Source: Thermocaproicibacter sp002410755 (GTDB taxonomy: Bacteria > Bacillota > Clostridia > Oscillospirales > Acutalibacteraceae). Taken from it: a stretch of DNA of 14,039 bases. The notes under the pieces are model-generated. The model had not been told where the DNA came from, searched no databases, and saw only the letters and a list, made by a program, of their open reading frames with translations. The translations under genes and the position numbers were made by a program. The stretch spans positions 1 to 14,039 of the forward strand of contig DAITDU010000043.1 of NCBI GenBank assembly GCA_036839715.1, given 5' to 3'. Of the stretch, positions 1-7,693 are shown piece after piece. Within the stretch, counting starts at the first letter, position 1. Each line of letters starts with the position of its first letter.

Positions 1-1
1 T

Positions 2-157
2 ACCTGCCTTGTGGTGGAAGACGCGGAAGCAGGAATTGACGCGGCAGTTCGTGGCGGTTTTGATGCTGCCGGCCTGGGCGATGCCCGGGTATCCTCATTA
101 GCCAAATATCACCTGATTCAATTTGATAAATTAATTGATATTATTAGCCGGAAATAG
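2..157 (+). CDS. pgmB: beta-phosphoglucomutase, C-terminal fragment (HAD superfamily)
   Basis: The window opens inside this gene; 51 codons and the TAG stop are visible. The segment starts TCLVVEDAEAGIDAA and ends in an A-x-Y-H-L-I-Q-F-D-K-L stretch. The VEDAEAGIDAA piece matches the last HAD motif of beta-phosphoglucomutases, where the E-D pair helps hold the catalytic Mg2+. The family converts beta-D-glucose 1-phosphate to glucose 6-phosphate in the cytoplasm, downstream of inverting GH65 phosphorylases acting on maltose, kojibiose, nigerose or similar alpha-glucosides. No signal peptide can be judged because the N-terminus is missing. It lies 224 bases upstream of two secreted GH31 transferases on the same strand, which suggests a shared sugar pathway. 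Another sugar-phosphate HAD mutase or phosphatase cannot be fully excluded from this tail alone. Confidence 0.82.
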   Translation, partial: TCLVVEDAEAGIDAAVRGGFDAAGLGDARVSSLAKYHLIQFDKLIDIISRK

Positions 158-277
158 TAAATGAGTTAGCAAGACAGTACAAACAATTTCAACACATTTT
201 ACTAATTTAAACAGGCCGTGCAAAAGAACCGGAATTTGGTCATCAATTCTTTGTACATCTTTATACCCTGACTTGTA

Positions 278-291
278 TGGAATCGTCCGTT
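278..291 (+). promoter_or_regulatory. possible CcpA-type cre site (weak)
   Basis: The sequence TGGAATCG followed by TCCGTT fits the left half of the catabolite-responsive element consensus (TGNAANCG) exactly, but the right half matches poorly. It lies about 90 bases upstream of the first GH31 start. Starch-use genes in Firmicutes are often CcpA-controlled, so the location is sensible. A half-site match of this kind can easily occur by chance. I found no convincing sigma-A promoter in the 158-381 gap. Confidence 0.22.
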
Positions 292-317
292 TATTTACAG
301 TTATTCATAGAAAAAAT

Positions 318-374
318 GGAGGTGTAATATTATTCCAACTGTTATACGGATGAATTTTTATTATGATTAGGAGG
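318..374 (+). promoter_or_regulatory. double ribosome-binding-site leader ahead of the first GH31 gene
   Basis: Two Shine-Dalgarno-like blocks precede the gene. GGAGGTG at 318-324 is followed by a short open frame with only an ATT at 329 or an ATG at 350 as start. That frame encodes at most MNFYYD from the ATG and stops with TAG at 368-370. The stop overlaps the real AGGAGG site (369-374), which sits 7 bases before the ATG at 382. The second site clearly sets the start of the GH31 gene. The first may be a leader minicistron or a decayed start; translation of it is unproven. Confidence 0.3.
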
Positions 375-381
375 TATATCT

Positions 382-3300
382 ATGAAAAGGTTTTTGGGCG
401 TTTTTATAGCACTAATTTTATGTTTTACAGCTATATCAACTCCCGCGTTTGCATTGGATGGTGTATGGCATGACCCCTATGGTTTAAACTGCATCTATGA
501 TATTCAACCAAATGAAAGGTTGCCACGAAATCCAGTCGCAGGGGAAAATGTTTTGGTACGCAGTACGACATGGCCTATTGAATCTGGACAAACAGTATGG
601 ATTACCTACCAAAAAAATGGAGTACAACAGCAGGCAATTGGTGCGGCATGGAAGTATAATAACGAAAATAATTCTTATTGGGAAGCCAATTTGGGGAGCT
701 TTCGAAAAGGCGATGCAGTTGAATATACTGTTCATGCAAATAAAGACGGACAAAACGAAAAAACCATCGGTCCGTTTGAATTTCACGTAACAGATTGGGA
801 ACATGTTAAATCTGTTTCTTTGGCATCTCAGACGAATGGCAAAATCATTTTGAATGCCACACCGAATGCAGGGTCATTCTCCCCAAAAATGTGTTTAAGT
901 TTTCCTACAGAATCCACCGCTCGGTTTCAACTTTCTCCTAAGGGGAACGCTACGTTTAATTCTGGAATAACTGATTTTCAGGTAACCGAAAACTCGTCTT
1001 CCATTATAATTACCACCACAAAGTTAAGGGTCACAGTTACAAAGCAGCCGTATTCAATGCAAATTTATGATATAAAAAAAGCCAAAGTTCTTTCAACAAG
1101 CGGTGGTTTGGGTAATGAGATGTCCTGGTTGACGGATGGTTCCAGTGTCATAGAAAAAGTACAGGACGGCTATAATTCACCGTCGACGGAAGAATTCTAT
1201 GGTTTTGGCGAACATTACAGCACCTATCAGCAGAGAGGGAAAACGATTGACACGTATGTTTATAACCAATACCAAAATCAAGGCGACAAAACATATTATG
1301 CGGTTCCTTTCTTCTGTTCCAATAATGGCTATGGACTGTACCTCAATTCAACCGCTTATTCAAAATTCGATATGGCATCAAGCAATACAAGCCAATATTC
1401 ATTTGCAGAGGACACCGATGGAAAACCAAATGCATTTCTTGATTATTACTTTATAGCTGGCAATCCTTTAGATGTAATTAGTGAGTATAGCAAATTGTCA
1501 GGGCTTCCTCAAGAATTACCTAAATGGGCATTCGGGCTGTGGATGTCTGCAAATGAATGGGACAGACAGTCAGAAGTAATGAATGCGATGGCACAAGCAA
1601 ATAATAATAACATTCCGGCAACAGCTATGGTCTTGGAGCAGTGGAGTGATGAAAACACTTTCTATATTTGGAATGATTCCACCTATACACCAAAATCCGG
1701 TGATAAAGTTTTTTCAAATTCTGATTTTACTTATGGTGCTAAGTGGCCTAACCCAAAAGGAATGGTTAACACGCTACATAATAACGGATTGAAAGTGGTT
1801 CTTTGGCAGGTTCCGGTTCAAAAATACACTTCTTATGCTTACCAGCAAAAGGATAATGATGAGCAATATATGATCAAAGAGGGGTATGCAGTTCGAGATG
1901 GAAAGGGAGGCCAGTATCGCATTCCTTCATCCGGCTGGTTCGGAAACAGTCTACTCCTTGATTTCACAAATCCTTTAGCGGTGAACTGGTGGATGTCCAA
2001 ACGGTCATACCTTGTCGACGATATTGGAATTGATGGTTTCAAAACAGACGGCGGTGAAATGGTTTGGGGCAAAAACACTTCTTTCTATAGCGGTAAAACC
2101 GAATCGGAAATGCGTAATGAATATCCATTGGATTATATCAAAAGCTACAACGATTTTATAAAACAGAAAACAGGAAATGGAATTACCTTTGGCCGTTCTG
2201 GAACTGCCGGTTCGCAAGTTAAGGGCATCTATTGGTCAGGAGACCAGGCGTCAAGTTTTTCGGCATTCAAAGACGCTGTACGCGCTGGTCTTAGCGCAGG
2301 AATCTCAGGGGTTCCGTTTTGGAGTTGGGATCTTGCCGGATTTACCGGCGATTTTCCAACGGCGGAATTATATAAACGCAGTACAGAAATGGCTGCCTTT
2401 TGCCCTGTCATGCAGTTCCATTCTGAAAAGTCAAATCCAACCCCAAGTGAAGAAAGATCCCCTTGGAACGTACAAAGCCGCACGGGAGATACTACTATAA
2501 TCCCAACATTTCGAAAGTATATAAACACGCGCATGAATTTACTCCCATATATCTATAGTGAAGCACAAAACAGCGCAGTTAATGGTACGCCAATGATGAG
2601 AGCCATGATGCTTGACTATCCTGACGACGCAAACACATATTCCCTTGATGAACAATACATGTTCGGAAGAAATATCTTGGTAGCTCCTGTCATGGACGAA
2701 GGTAAAACAACAAAAGATGTATATCTTCCCGAGGGTGAATGGGTCGATTTATTTCACAATGCACTTACGTGCGGCGGTTACAAATCGTATAATGCGGATG
2801 TTGACACTATACCTGTTTATGTGAAAAATGGAAGCATTATTCCAATGAATTTCAACAGTAACTATGCGTTAGGCGGAAATATTGGCAACAATGTTGACAC
2901 TTATGATCATCTTACCTTCCGAATCTATCCATCAGGCGAATCAAGCTATACCTTAACTAATAATGACAAAACGACAATGACGGTACGGGCGTCTGAAAAT
3001 TTTTCAAATGGCACGGTAAATGTAACTTTGCCTGCAACCAATATTCCGGTTACAACACAAGTATTTGGCACACAGCCGTCAGGTGTTACGTTAGATGGAA
3101 CTGCGTTGACCAAATATGATTCATTAACGTCGCTTTCTCAGGCTACCAACGGTTACTATTATAATATGTCTGAAAAACTTACTTATGTGAAAACGACCGC
3201 GGCATCTACAGAACATACAATTGTTCTAAATGGTATCAAAAAAGCTCCATATGAGGCTGAGCACGCTGCTCTTAACAATGTAAGCACCAATACAAATTAT

Positions 3301-3618
3301 ACAGGGTACTATGGTGACGGCTTTGTAGATCAGTTTGACAAAAACGGAGATTCTGTAGACTTTACTGTATACGCTTCTAAATCAGGTACAGCAACGCTTG
3401 ATCTAAGGTATTCAGCAGGATCTGAAGCTGCACAAAGAAGTTACTCTGTAAACGGAGGAGCAAACAGCACTGTGCTGTTCCCAAAAACATCAGACTGGAA
3501 TTCCTGGGCCGAAGTACCGGTTACAGTAAATCTGAATTCCGGGAAAAATACCATCCGCGTCGCATATACCGCTTCTGACTACGCTAGTATTAATCTTGAT
3601 TGTCTTCGCCTAGATTAG
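382..3618 (+). CDS. ctsY: secreted GH31 3-alpha-isomaltosyltransferase, CtsY-like
   Basis: A 1078-residue secreted enzyme. By family it should move isomaltosyl units from isomaltosyl-ended malto-oligosaccharides to a 3-OH and close the ring of a cyclic tetrasaccharide. Seen: a signal peptide with AFA at 22-24; an extra beta-rich N-terminal domain (about 26-140); the GH31 N-domain to about 380; the barrel from W382, with the nucleophile motif GFKTDGGEM (D556) and acid/base SGDQ (D621); beta C-terminal domains; and a CBM35-like module (about 955-1078, YEAEHAAL then GFVDQF). AGGAGG lies 7 bases before the ATG. Known from memory: the Bacillus globisporus C11 CtsY is 1093 residues and is followed by a 1284-residue CtsZ, the same layout as here. 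Other GH31 activities (alpha-xylosidase, alpha-glucosidase) are possible. GH31 membership is near certain; the exact transferase activity is inferred from length, order and modules. Confidence 0.78.
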   Translation: MKRFLGVFIALILCFTAISTPAFALDGVWHDPYGLNCIYDIQPNERLPRNPVAGENVLVRSTTWPIESGQTVWITYQKNGVQQQAIGAAWKYNNENNSYWEANLGSFRKGDAVEYTVHANKDGQNEKTIGPFEFHVTDWEHVKSVSLASQTNGKIILNATPNAGSFSPKMCLSFPTESTARFQLSPKGNATFNSGITDFQVTENSSSIIITTTKLRVTVTKQPYSMQIYDIKKAKVLSTSGGLGNEMSWLTDGSSVIEKVQDGYNSPSTEEFYGFGEHYSTYQQRGKTIDTYVYNQYQNQGDKTYYAVPFFCSNNGYGLYLNSTAYSKFDMASSNTSQYSFAEDTDGKPNAFLDYYFIAGNPLDVISEYSKLSGLPQELPKWAFGLWMSANEWDRQSEVMNAMAQANNNNIPATAMVLEQWSDENTFYIWNDSTYTPKSGDKVFSNSDFTYGAKWPNPKGMVNTLHNNGLKVVLWQVPVQKYTSYAYQQKDNDEQYMIKEGYAVRDGKGGQYRIPSSGWFGNSLLLDFTNPLAVNWWMSKRSYLVDDIGIDGFKTDGGEMVWGKNTSFYSGKTESEMRNEYPLDYIKSYNDFIKQKTGNGITFGRSGTAGSQVKGIYWSGDQASSFSAFKDAVRAGLSAGISGVPFWSWDLAGFTGDFPTAELYKRSTEMAAFCPVMQFHSEKSNPTPSEERSPWNVQSRTGDTTIIPTFRKYINTRMNLLPYIYSEAQNSAVNGTPMMRAMMLDYPDDANTYSLDEQYMFGRNILVAPVMDEGKTTKDVYLPEGEWVDLFHNALTCGGYKSYNADVDTIPVYVKNGSIIPMNFNSNYALGGNIGNNVDTYDHLTFRIYPSGESSYTLTNNDKTTMTVRASENFSNGTVNVTLPATNIPVTTQVFGTQPSGVTLDGTALTKYDSLTSLSQATNGYYYNMSEKLTYVKTTAASTEHTIVLNGIKKAPYEAEHAALNNVSTNTNYTGYYGDGFVDQFDKNGDSVDFTVYASKSGTATLDLRYSAGSEAAQRSYSVNGGANSTVLFPKTSDWNSWAEVPVTVNLNSGKNTIRVAYTASDYASINLDCLRLD

Positions 3619-3634
3619 CCGGTTTTATAAAAAA

Positions 3635-3673
3635 GTGCAGCAATGCGAGTATGAGATTCTCGCACTGCTGTAC
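3635..3673 (+). terminator. 15-bp stem-loop between the two GH31 genes, without a clear T-tract
   Basis: Arms GTGCAGCAATGCGAG (3635-3649) and CTCGCACTGCTGTAC (3659-3673) pair with one A-C mismatch and one G-U pair around a 9-base loop. No run of T follows on the plus strand, so this looks more like an mRNA-stabilising or processing hairpin, or a leaky terminator, than a strong intrinsic terminator. On the minus strand it is followed by a T-rich run (3634 down to about 3622), but no minus-strand gene needs it. Confidence 0.6.
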
Positions 3674-3700
3674 CAGTCTTAATTTATGGGAGGAAATCAA

Positions 3701-6700
3701 ATGTTAAAGGCTTTACATAAAAAGTTGTATATTAAAACAGCCGTAGTATTAATGGCAGTTGTCTTATCTTTCACAGCTTTTTCAGGAAGTTTTCGAATAA
3801 CCGCCTATGCCTACGCATCCGCTTTGGGAAATGTAATCAGTGCTACGACACAGGATAACAAGGTCATTCTGACAATTGATAACGGCTCAGAACCTTCTGA
3901 TGATAAGTTGACATTGGAAGTCTGTAAATCAGATGTCTTGCGTGTAGACTATCAGCCAAACTCCGAAGAGTCTAGTGCCAATACGCCAATGATAGATCCA
4001 AATCTTTCATGGAATGCAACCACAGCAACAATCAACACCGCAAATGATCCTATTACCATAAAAACTGATGCAATGGATATTGAAATAGCAAAAAGTCCCT
4101 GCCGTATGACAGTTAAAAAGGCTGATGGTACCACATTGTTCTGGGAACCCTCTTCAGGGGGCGTCTATAATGGCGGAATTCGCTTTGTACGTGCTGCTGC
4201 AACAAACATGTATGGCATTCATGGATATGATTGCTTTTCTGACAATGGTCAACTCCTGAGAAACGATACCAGCGGTGAAGCCACTGCTGGACAACAAGGT
4301 GATTCCGGTGGACCCTTTATGTGGTCCACAGCGGGATATGGGCTTTTGGTTGATTCAGACGGCGGGTATCCTTACATTAACTCTACGGACAAAAAAATGG
4401 AATTCTATTATGGCGAAACTCCAACAGAAGGCCGTCGATATAATAAAACCGATGTAGAGTACTATGTAATGTTGGGAGTTCCCAAAGAAATCATGAAAGA
4501 CTATTCAAAGATAACAGGTACATCACCGATGATGCCAAAATGGTCTCTGGGGTTTTCAAATTTCGAATGGGGTATAAATGAAACTGAGCTAAATAATATG
4601 GTAGATACTTATCGGGCAAAGAATATTCCTTTGGACGCTTATGGCCTTGACTATGACTGGAAAAAATACGGCTCTGACAATTACGGTGAATTTGCGTGGA
4701 ATACAGCAAATTTCCCTTCCGCTTCCACAACAGCGCTAAAAAATGCCATGAGTTCAAAGGGCGTAAAATTAATAGGAATTACAAAACCACGTATTGTAAC
4801 AAAACTTTCAAATGGTACAGAAACAGCACAAGGAACAGCGGCGAAAAATGGCGGCTATTTTTACCCCGGTCAAAATGAATATACAGATTATTTTTATCCG
4901 GTGACCGTCCAAAGCATTGATCCATATAACCAAAATGAACGTGCATGGTATTGGCAGCATTCCGAAGATGCTTTCAACAAAGGAATTGTTGGCTGGTGGA
5001 ACGATGAGACCGATAAAGTGTCGACTAACACAGCTTCCTACTGGTTTGGCAATTTTACTACCCTACATCTTTCACAGGGAATGTATGAAGGACAAAGATC
5101 ATTTACGAATGGTCAAATGCGTATTTGGCAAACCGCCAGAAACTATTACCCGGGTACACAACGATATAGCACCAGCCTTTGGTCAGGCGATGTTGCCACA
5201 CAGTTTTACAAAGGGGAACGTGTTAACTGGGCTGCAGGCCTGAATGAGCAAAAGGCAGATTTACTGTCAACAATCGACAACGGTCAGCCCAAGTGGGGCT
5301 GTGATGGCGGTGGTTTTAATCAAAATTCGGGTAAGATTGAAAACCCAAGCCCGGAACTTTATGCTCGTTGGCTTCAGCTTGCTTCTGTAGCACCTGTATT
5401 CCGTGTACACGGAACAAACAATCAGCAACGCCAGCCGTGGTATTTCGGCAAGACAGCGGAAGCAGTAACAAAAGCCGCTATCCAGCTTCGCTACTCATTA
5501 TTGCCATATCTTTATTCTTATGAAAGAGAAGCTTATGATACAGGTTTAGGAATTGTACACCCTCTTTTGTTTGATTACCCGACTGATACGAACGTAGCAA
5601 ATTACTCTGACGCATGGATGTTGGGCGACTGGCTCTTGGCAGCACCCGTCACTGAACGGAACCAGGCTTGCAAATGGATTTATCTTCCAGAAGGAACATG
5701 GATTGATTATAATCGCGGCGTAACTTATACCGGTGGACACTATATCCCGTATATGCTCAACAGCGATTCATGGACAGATTTGCCGATGTTTATTAAAGAA
5801 GGCGCTATTATACCTTCACAGAATGTTGTTGATTATATTGGTCAAAAAACAATCAGTAAAGTCAAATTTGATATTTTCCCATCCACCCAAGCGACCAGTT
5901 TTAATTATTATGACGATGATGGGGAGACATATCAATATGAAGGAAACAACTATTTTCGACAAACTGTTTCTGCTCAAAAAGGAGTAGCAAACGTCACACT
6001 AAACATTTCATCTAAAGCGGGTACATATAGCAATGGAGTTCAATACTACTATTTAGCGGTTCATGGAACGCCTGCATCTTCTGTAACGGAAAACGAAACA
6101 GTTCTACCTAAATGTACAGACTACAATGCACTCTTGGAAACAAATGGCCCCGCATATGCTGTAGGAAAAGATGTTTATGGTGATGTAACCTATATAAAAA
6201 CTTCTGCTGGCTCCGATGTTGCAAAGAGTATCGTATTAAATGGAATCGCAGCTGTATCTGACATAAGTCAAAAATACGAAGCGGAAGATGCTTCCCTTTC
6301 AGGAAACTCAACAGAGACAAAAACTTCTGTAAATAATAATCATGGCGGGTATTCCGGGTCAGGTTTTGTGGATCAGTTTGAAACCGATCAAGCTGCCGTT
6401 ACATTTTACACGAAAGTAACCAATCCTGGGGATTACGGGGTTTCACTTCGCTATTCCAATGGAAATTCTTCTTCGAAAAGCAAGTCGATTTATGTAAATG
6501 GGAAATATGCTTGCCAAGCGGTTTTGCCTCCGACTTTGAACTGGGACACTTGGTCAGACTTTAATGTTTCAATACCTCTTGCTGCAGGCAATAATAGCAT
6601 TGCCATAGAGGATGATTCTGCTGACGGGGACAGTGGAAATATCAGCTTAGACTATATTAAAGTACCATTTTATCCCACTCATATTCAAATGGAAGCAGAG

Positions 6701-7549
6701 TCTGCAGCGCTTTATGGTTCGGCGAAAGTCAATTATGATCATCATTTCTATAGTGGAGCAGGTTTTGTGGATACTTTAACATCTGCAGGTGACGCAACGG
6801 AATTTACCGCTGTATTGCCGCAATCGGGTACCTATAACGCTATTCTGCGTTTCTGCAATGGCACACAAACTGCAAAAAATCTAAGCTTGTATGTTAATGA
6901 CAACTTTGTTTCTGCAGTCGATTTACCGAGCAATGGGGGCAATTGGGATCTATGGCAGGATGCCAAAGTTACACTGCCGTTGATTTCAGGGGAAAACACT
7001 ATTAAGTTAAAATTCGACAGTGGTAATTCCGGCAATGTGAATCTGGATAAACTAACACTTCCGTTATCTTCCGGAGATACTGCACCAATCAATTTACTGG
7101 ATGATGGTAATTTTGAAAGGCCGACTGGTTACAGTAGCAATTGGACCGAATGGCATCCAGATGGACAGTCAGTTGCTTATGGCATCAACTCCGGTTCAGA
7201 TTCTAATCCACCTGCTTCCCCGCATGAAGGTGATAAGAGAGCATATTTTTACAGCGGAAACAATTTTAAGCAAAGCATACATCAAAGTGTATCCGTAGCA
7301 AACGACACCTATACGGTGGAAGCATGGGCAAAAGTTATAAATACTGCGCCTACAACATGCCGTATGGAAATAACTAACTATGGAGGAAATAGTATTTACA
7401 GTAATCTTCCTTCATCTGGAAGCGGATGGAAAAAAATTGTTGTATCAAATGTACAAGTTACCAATGGACATGTAGATGTTGGTTTTTACTGTGACTCGTC
7501 CGGTGGGACAATAGTTCATATTGATGATGTAAGGCTATATAAACAATAA
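3701..7549 (+). CDS. ctsZ: secreted GH31 6-alpha-glucosyltransferase, CtsZ-like
   Basis: A 1282-residue secreted enzyme. By family it should transfer the non-reducing-end glucose of a malto-oligosaccharide to a 6-OH, making the isomaltosyl-ended donor used by CtsY. An in-frame ATG at 3686 overlaps the Shine-Dalgarno GGGAGG (3688-3693), so the ATG at 3701, 7 bases after it, is chosen. Seen: a signal peptide ending near A37 or A39; the barrel from about W281; nucleophile motif GWWNDETD (D435); acid/base LWSGDVA (D497); two CBM35-like modules (about 857-982, YEAEDASL; about 993-1123, MEAESAAL); and a third C-terminal beta module (1131-1282, beginning NLLDDGNFE, resembling CBM4_9/CBM61-like jelly rolls). 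Length is close to the 1284 residues I recall for B. globisporus CtsZ. It is probably co-transcribed with the preceding gene. Substrate specificity is inferred, not shown. Confidence 0.77.
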   Translation: MLKALHKKLYIKTAVVLMAVVLSFTAFSGSFRITAYAYASALGNVISATTQDNKVILTIDNGSEPSDDKLTLEVCKSDVLRVDYQPNSEESSANTPMIDPNLSWNATTATINTANDPITIKTDAMDIEIAKSPCRMTVKKADGTTLFWEPSSGGVYNGGIRFVRAAATNMYGIHGYDCFSDNGQLLRNDTSGEATAGQQGDSGGPFMWSTAGYGLLVDSDGGYPYINSTDKKMEFYYGETPTEGRRYNKTDVEYYVMLGVPKEIMKDYSKITGTSPMMPKWSLGFSNFEWGINETELNNMVDTYRAKNIPLDAYGLDYDWKKYGSDNYGEFAWNTANFPSASTTALKNAMSSKGVKLIGITKPRIVTKLSNGTETAQGTAAKNGGYFYPGQNEYTDYFYPVTVQSIDPYNQNERAWYWQHSEDAFNKGIVGWWNDETDKVSTNTASYWFGNFTTLHLSQGMYEGQRSFTNGQMRIWQTARNYYPGTQRYSTSLWSGDVATQFYKGERVNWAAGLNEQKADLLSTIDNGQPKWGCDGGGFNQNSGKIENPSPELYARWLQLASVAPVFRVHGTNNQQRQPWYFGKTAEAVTKAAIQLRYSLLPYLYSYEREAYDTGLGIVHPLLFDYPTDTNVANYSDAWMLGDWLLAAPVTERNQACKWIYLPEGTWIDYNRGVTYTGGHYIPYMLNSDSWTDLPMFIKEGAIIPSQNVVDYIGQKTISKVKFDIFPSTQATSFNYYDDDGETYQYEGNNYFRQTVSAQKGVANVTLNISSKAGTYSNGVQYYYLAVHGTPASSVTENETVLPKCTDYNALLETNGPAYAVGKDVYGDVTYIKTSAGSDVAKSIVLNGIAAVSDISQKYEAEDASLSGNSTETKTSVNNNHGGYSGSGFVDQFETDQAAVTFYTKVTNPGDYGVSLRYSNGNSSSKSKSIYVNGKYACQAVLPPTLNWDTWSDFNVSIPLAAGNNSIAIEDDSADGDSGNISLDYIKVPFYPTHIQMEAESAALYGSAKVNYDHHFYSGAGFVDTLTSAGDATEFTAVLPQSGTYNAILRFCNGTQTAKNLSLYVNDNFVSAVDLPSNGGNWDLWQDAKVTLPLISGENTIKLKFDSGNSGNVNLDKLTLPLSSGDTAPINLLDDGNFERPTGYSSNWTEWHPDGQSVAYGINSGSDSNPPASPHEGDKRAYFYSGNNFKQSIHQSVSVANDTYTVEAWAKVINTAPTTCRMEITNYGGNSIYSNLPSSGSGWKKIVVSNVQVTNGHVDVGFYCDSSGGTIVHIDDVRLYKQ

Positions 7550-7565
7550 AACATTTTAATCAAAA

Positions 7566-7633
7566 CCACGCGTTGAACGCGTGGTATGCACAAGCCCTGA
7601 AAGGGCATAGTACTGGCGCGCGTCTCAAGACGC
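7566..7633. repeat. three consecutive hairpins at the right end of the IS200-like element
   Basis: CCACGCGT-TGA-ACGCGTGG (7566-7584), GCCCT-GAA-AGGGC (7594-7606) and GCGTCT-CA-AGACGC (7620-7633) follow each other within 68 bases. IS200/IS605 transposases recognise subterminal hairpins in single-stranded DNA; the outermost 8-bp stem is the best candidate for that role. The purpose of the other two is not evident. Confidence 0.7.
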
Positions 7634-7641
7634 ATTGAAAT

Positions 7642-7659
7642 AGGTTACCAACCGCATTA
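7642..7659. repeat. right-end copy of an inverted repeat that flanks tnpA
   Basis: CCAACCGCATTA at 7648-7659, preceded by AGGT at 7642-7645, recurs in inverse orientation as TAATGCGGTTGG at 8185-8196, followed by ACCT at 8200-8203. The second copy lies in the loop between the two arms that can hide the tnpA ribosome binding site. A tnpA transcript containing both copies could pair its 5' and 3' untranslated parts over at least 12 bp. Confidence 0.65.
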
Positions 7660-7667
7660 CTTTCACA

Positions 7668-7693
7668 GGCCGCCGCTAAAGCGGCCTTCTTTT
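7668..7693 (+). terminator. plus-strand intrinsic terminator overlapping the tnpA stop codon
   Basis: GGCCGC (7668-7673) pairs with GCGGCC (7681-7686), or alternatively GCCGCT with AGCGGC, and is followed by the T-rich TTCTTTT. It points away from ctsZ. It would end read-through transcription of the ctsYZ operon and stop it from running antisense into tnpA. The T-run includes two bases of the tnpA stop codon complement. Confidence 0.75.

Noticed and set aside
263..270. ATACCCTG shared with 13960-13967 as a pair of attachment sites
   Set aside because: Only eight bases match, and the first copy lies upstream of ctsY, outside the GC-rich block. A match of this length is expected by chance.
484..804. 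Open frame on the minus strand inside the first GH31 gene
   Set aside because: It lies wholly within a well-supported gene, has no ribosome binding site logic and no recognisable domain. The other opposite-strand and off-frame stretches inside the GH31, recombinase and DUF6076 genes were left out for the same reason.
3686..3700. ATG at 3686 as the start of the second GH31 gene
   Set aside because: It overlaps the Shine-Dalgarno GGGAGG at 3688-3693 and has no site of its own. The ATG at 3701 is correctly spaced and gives a cleaner signal peptide.
7566..7633. CRISPR-like or omega-RNA array
   Set aside because: The three stems differ in sequence and are not regularly repeated with spacers. No tnpB or cas gene is present, so an omega-RNA partner has no nuclease here.
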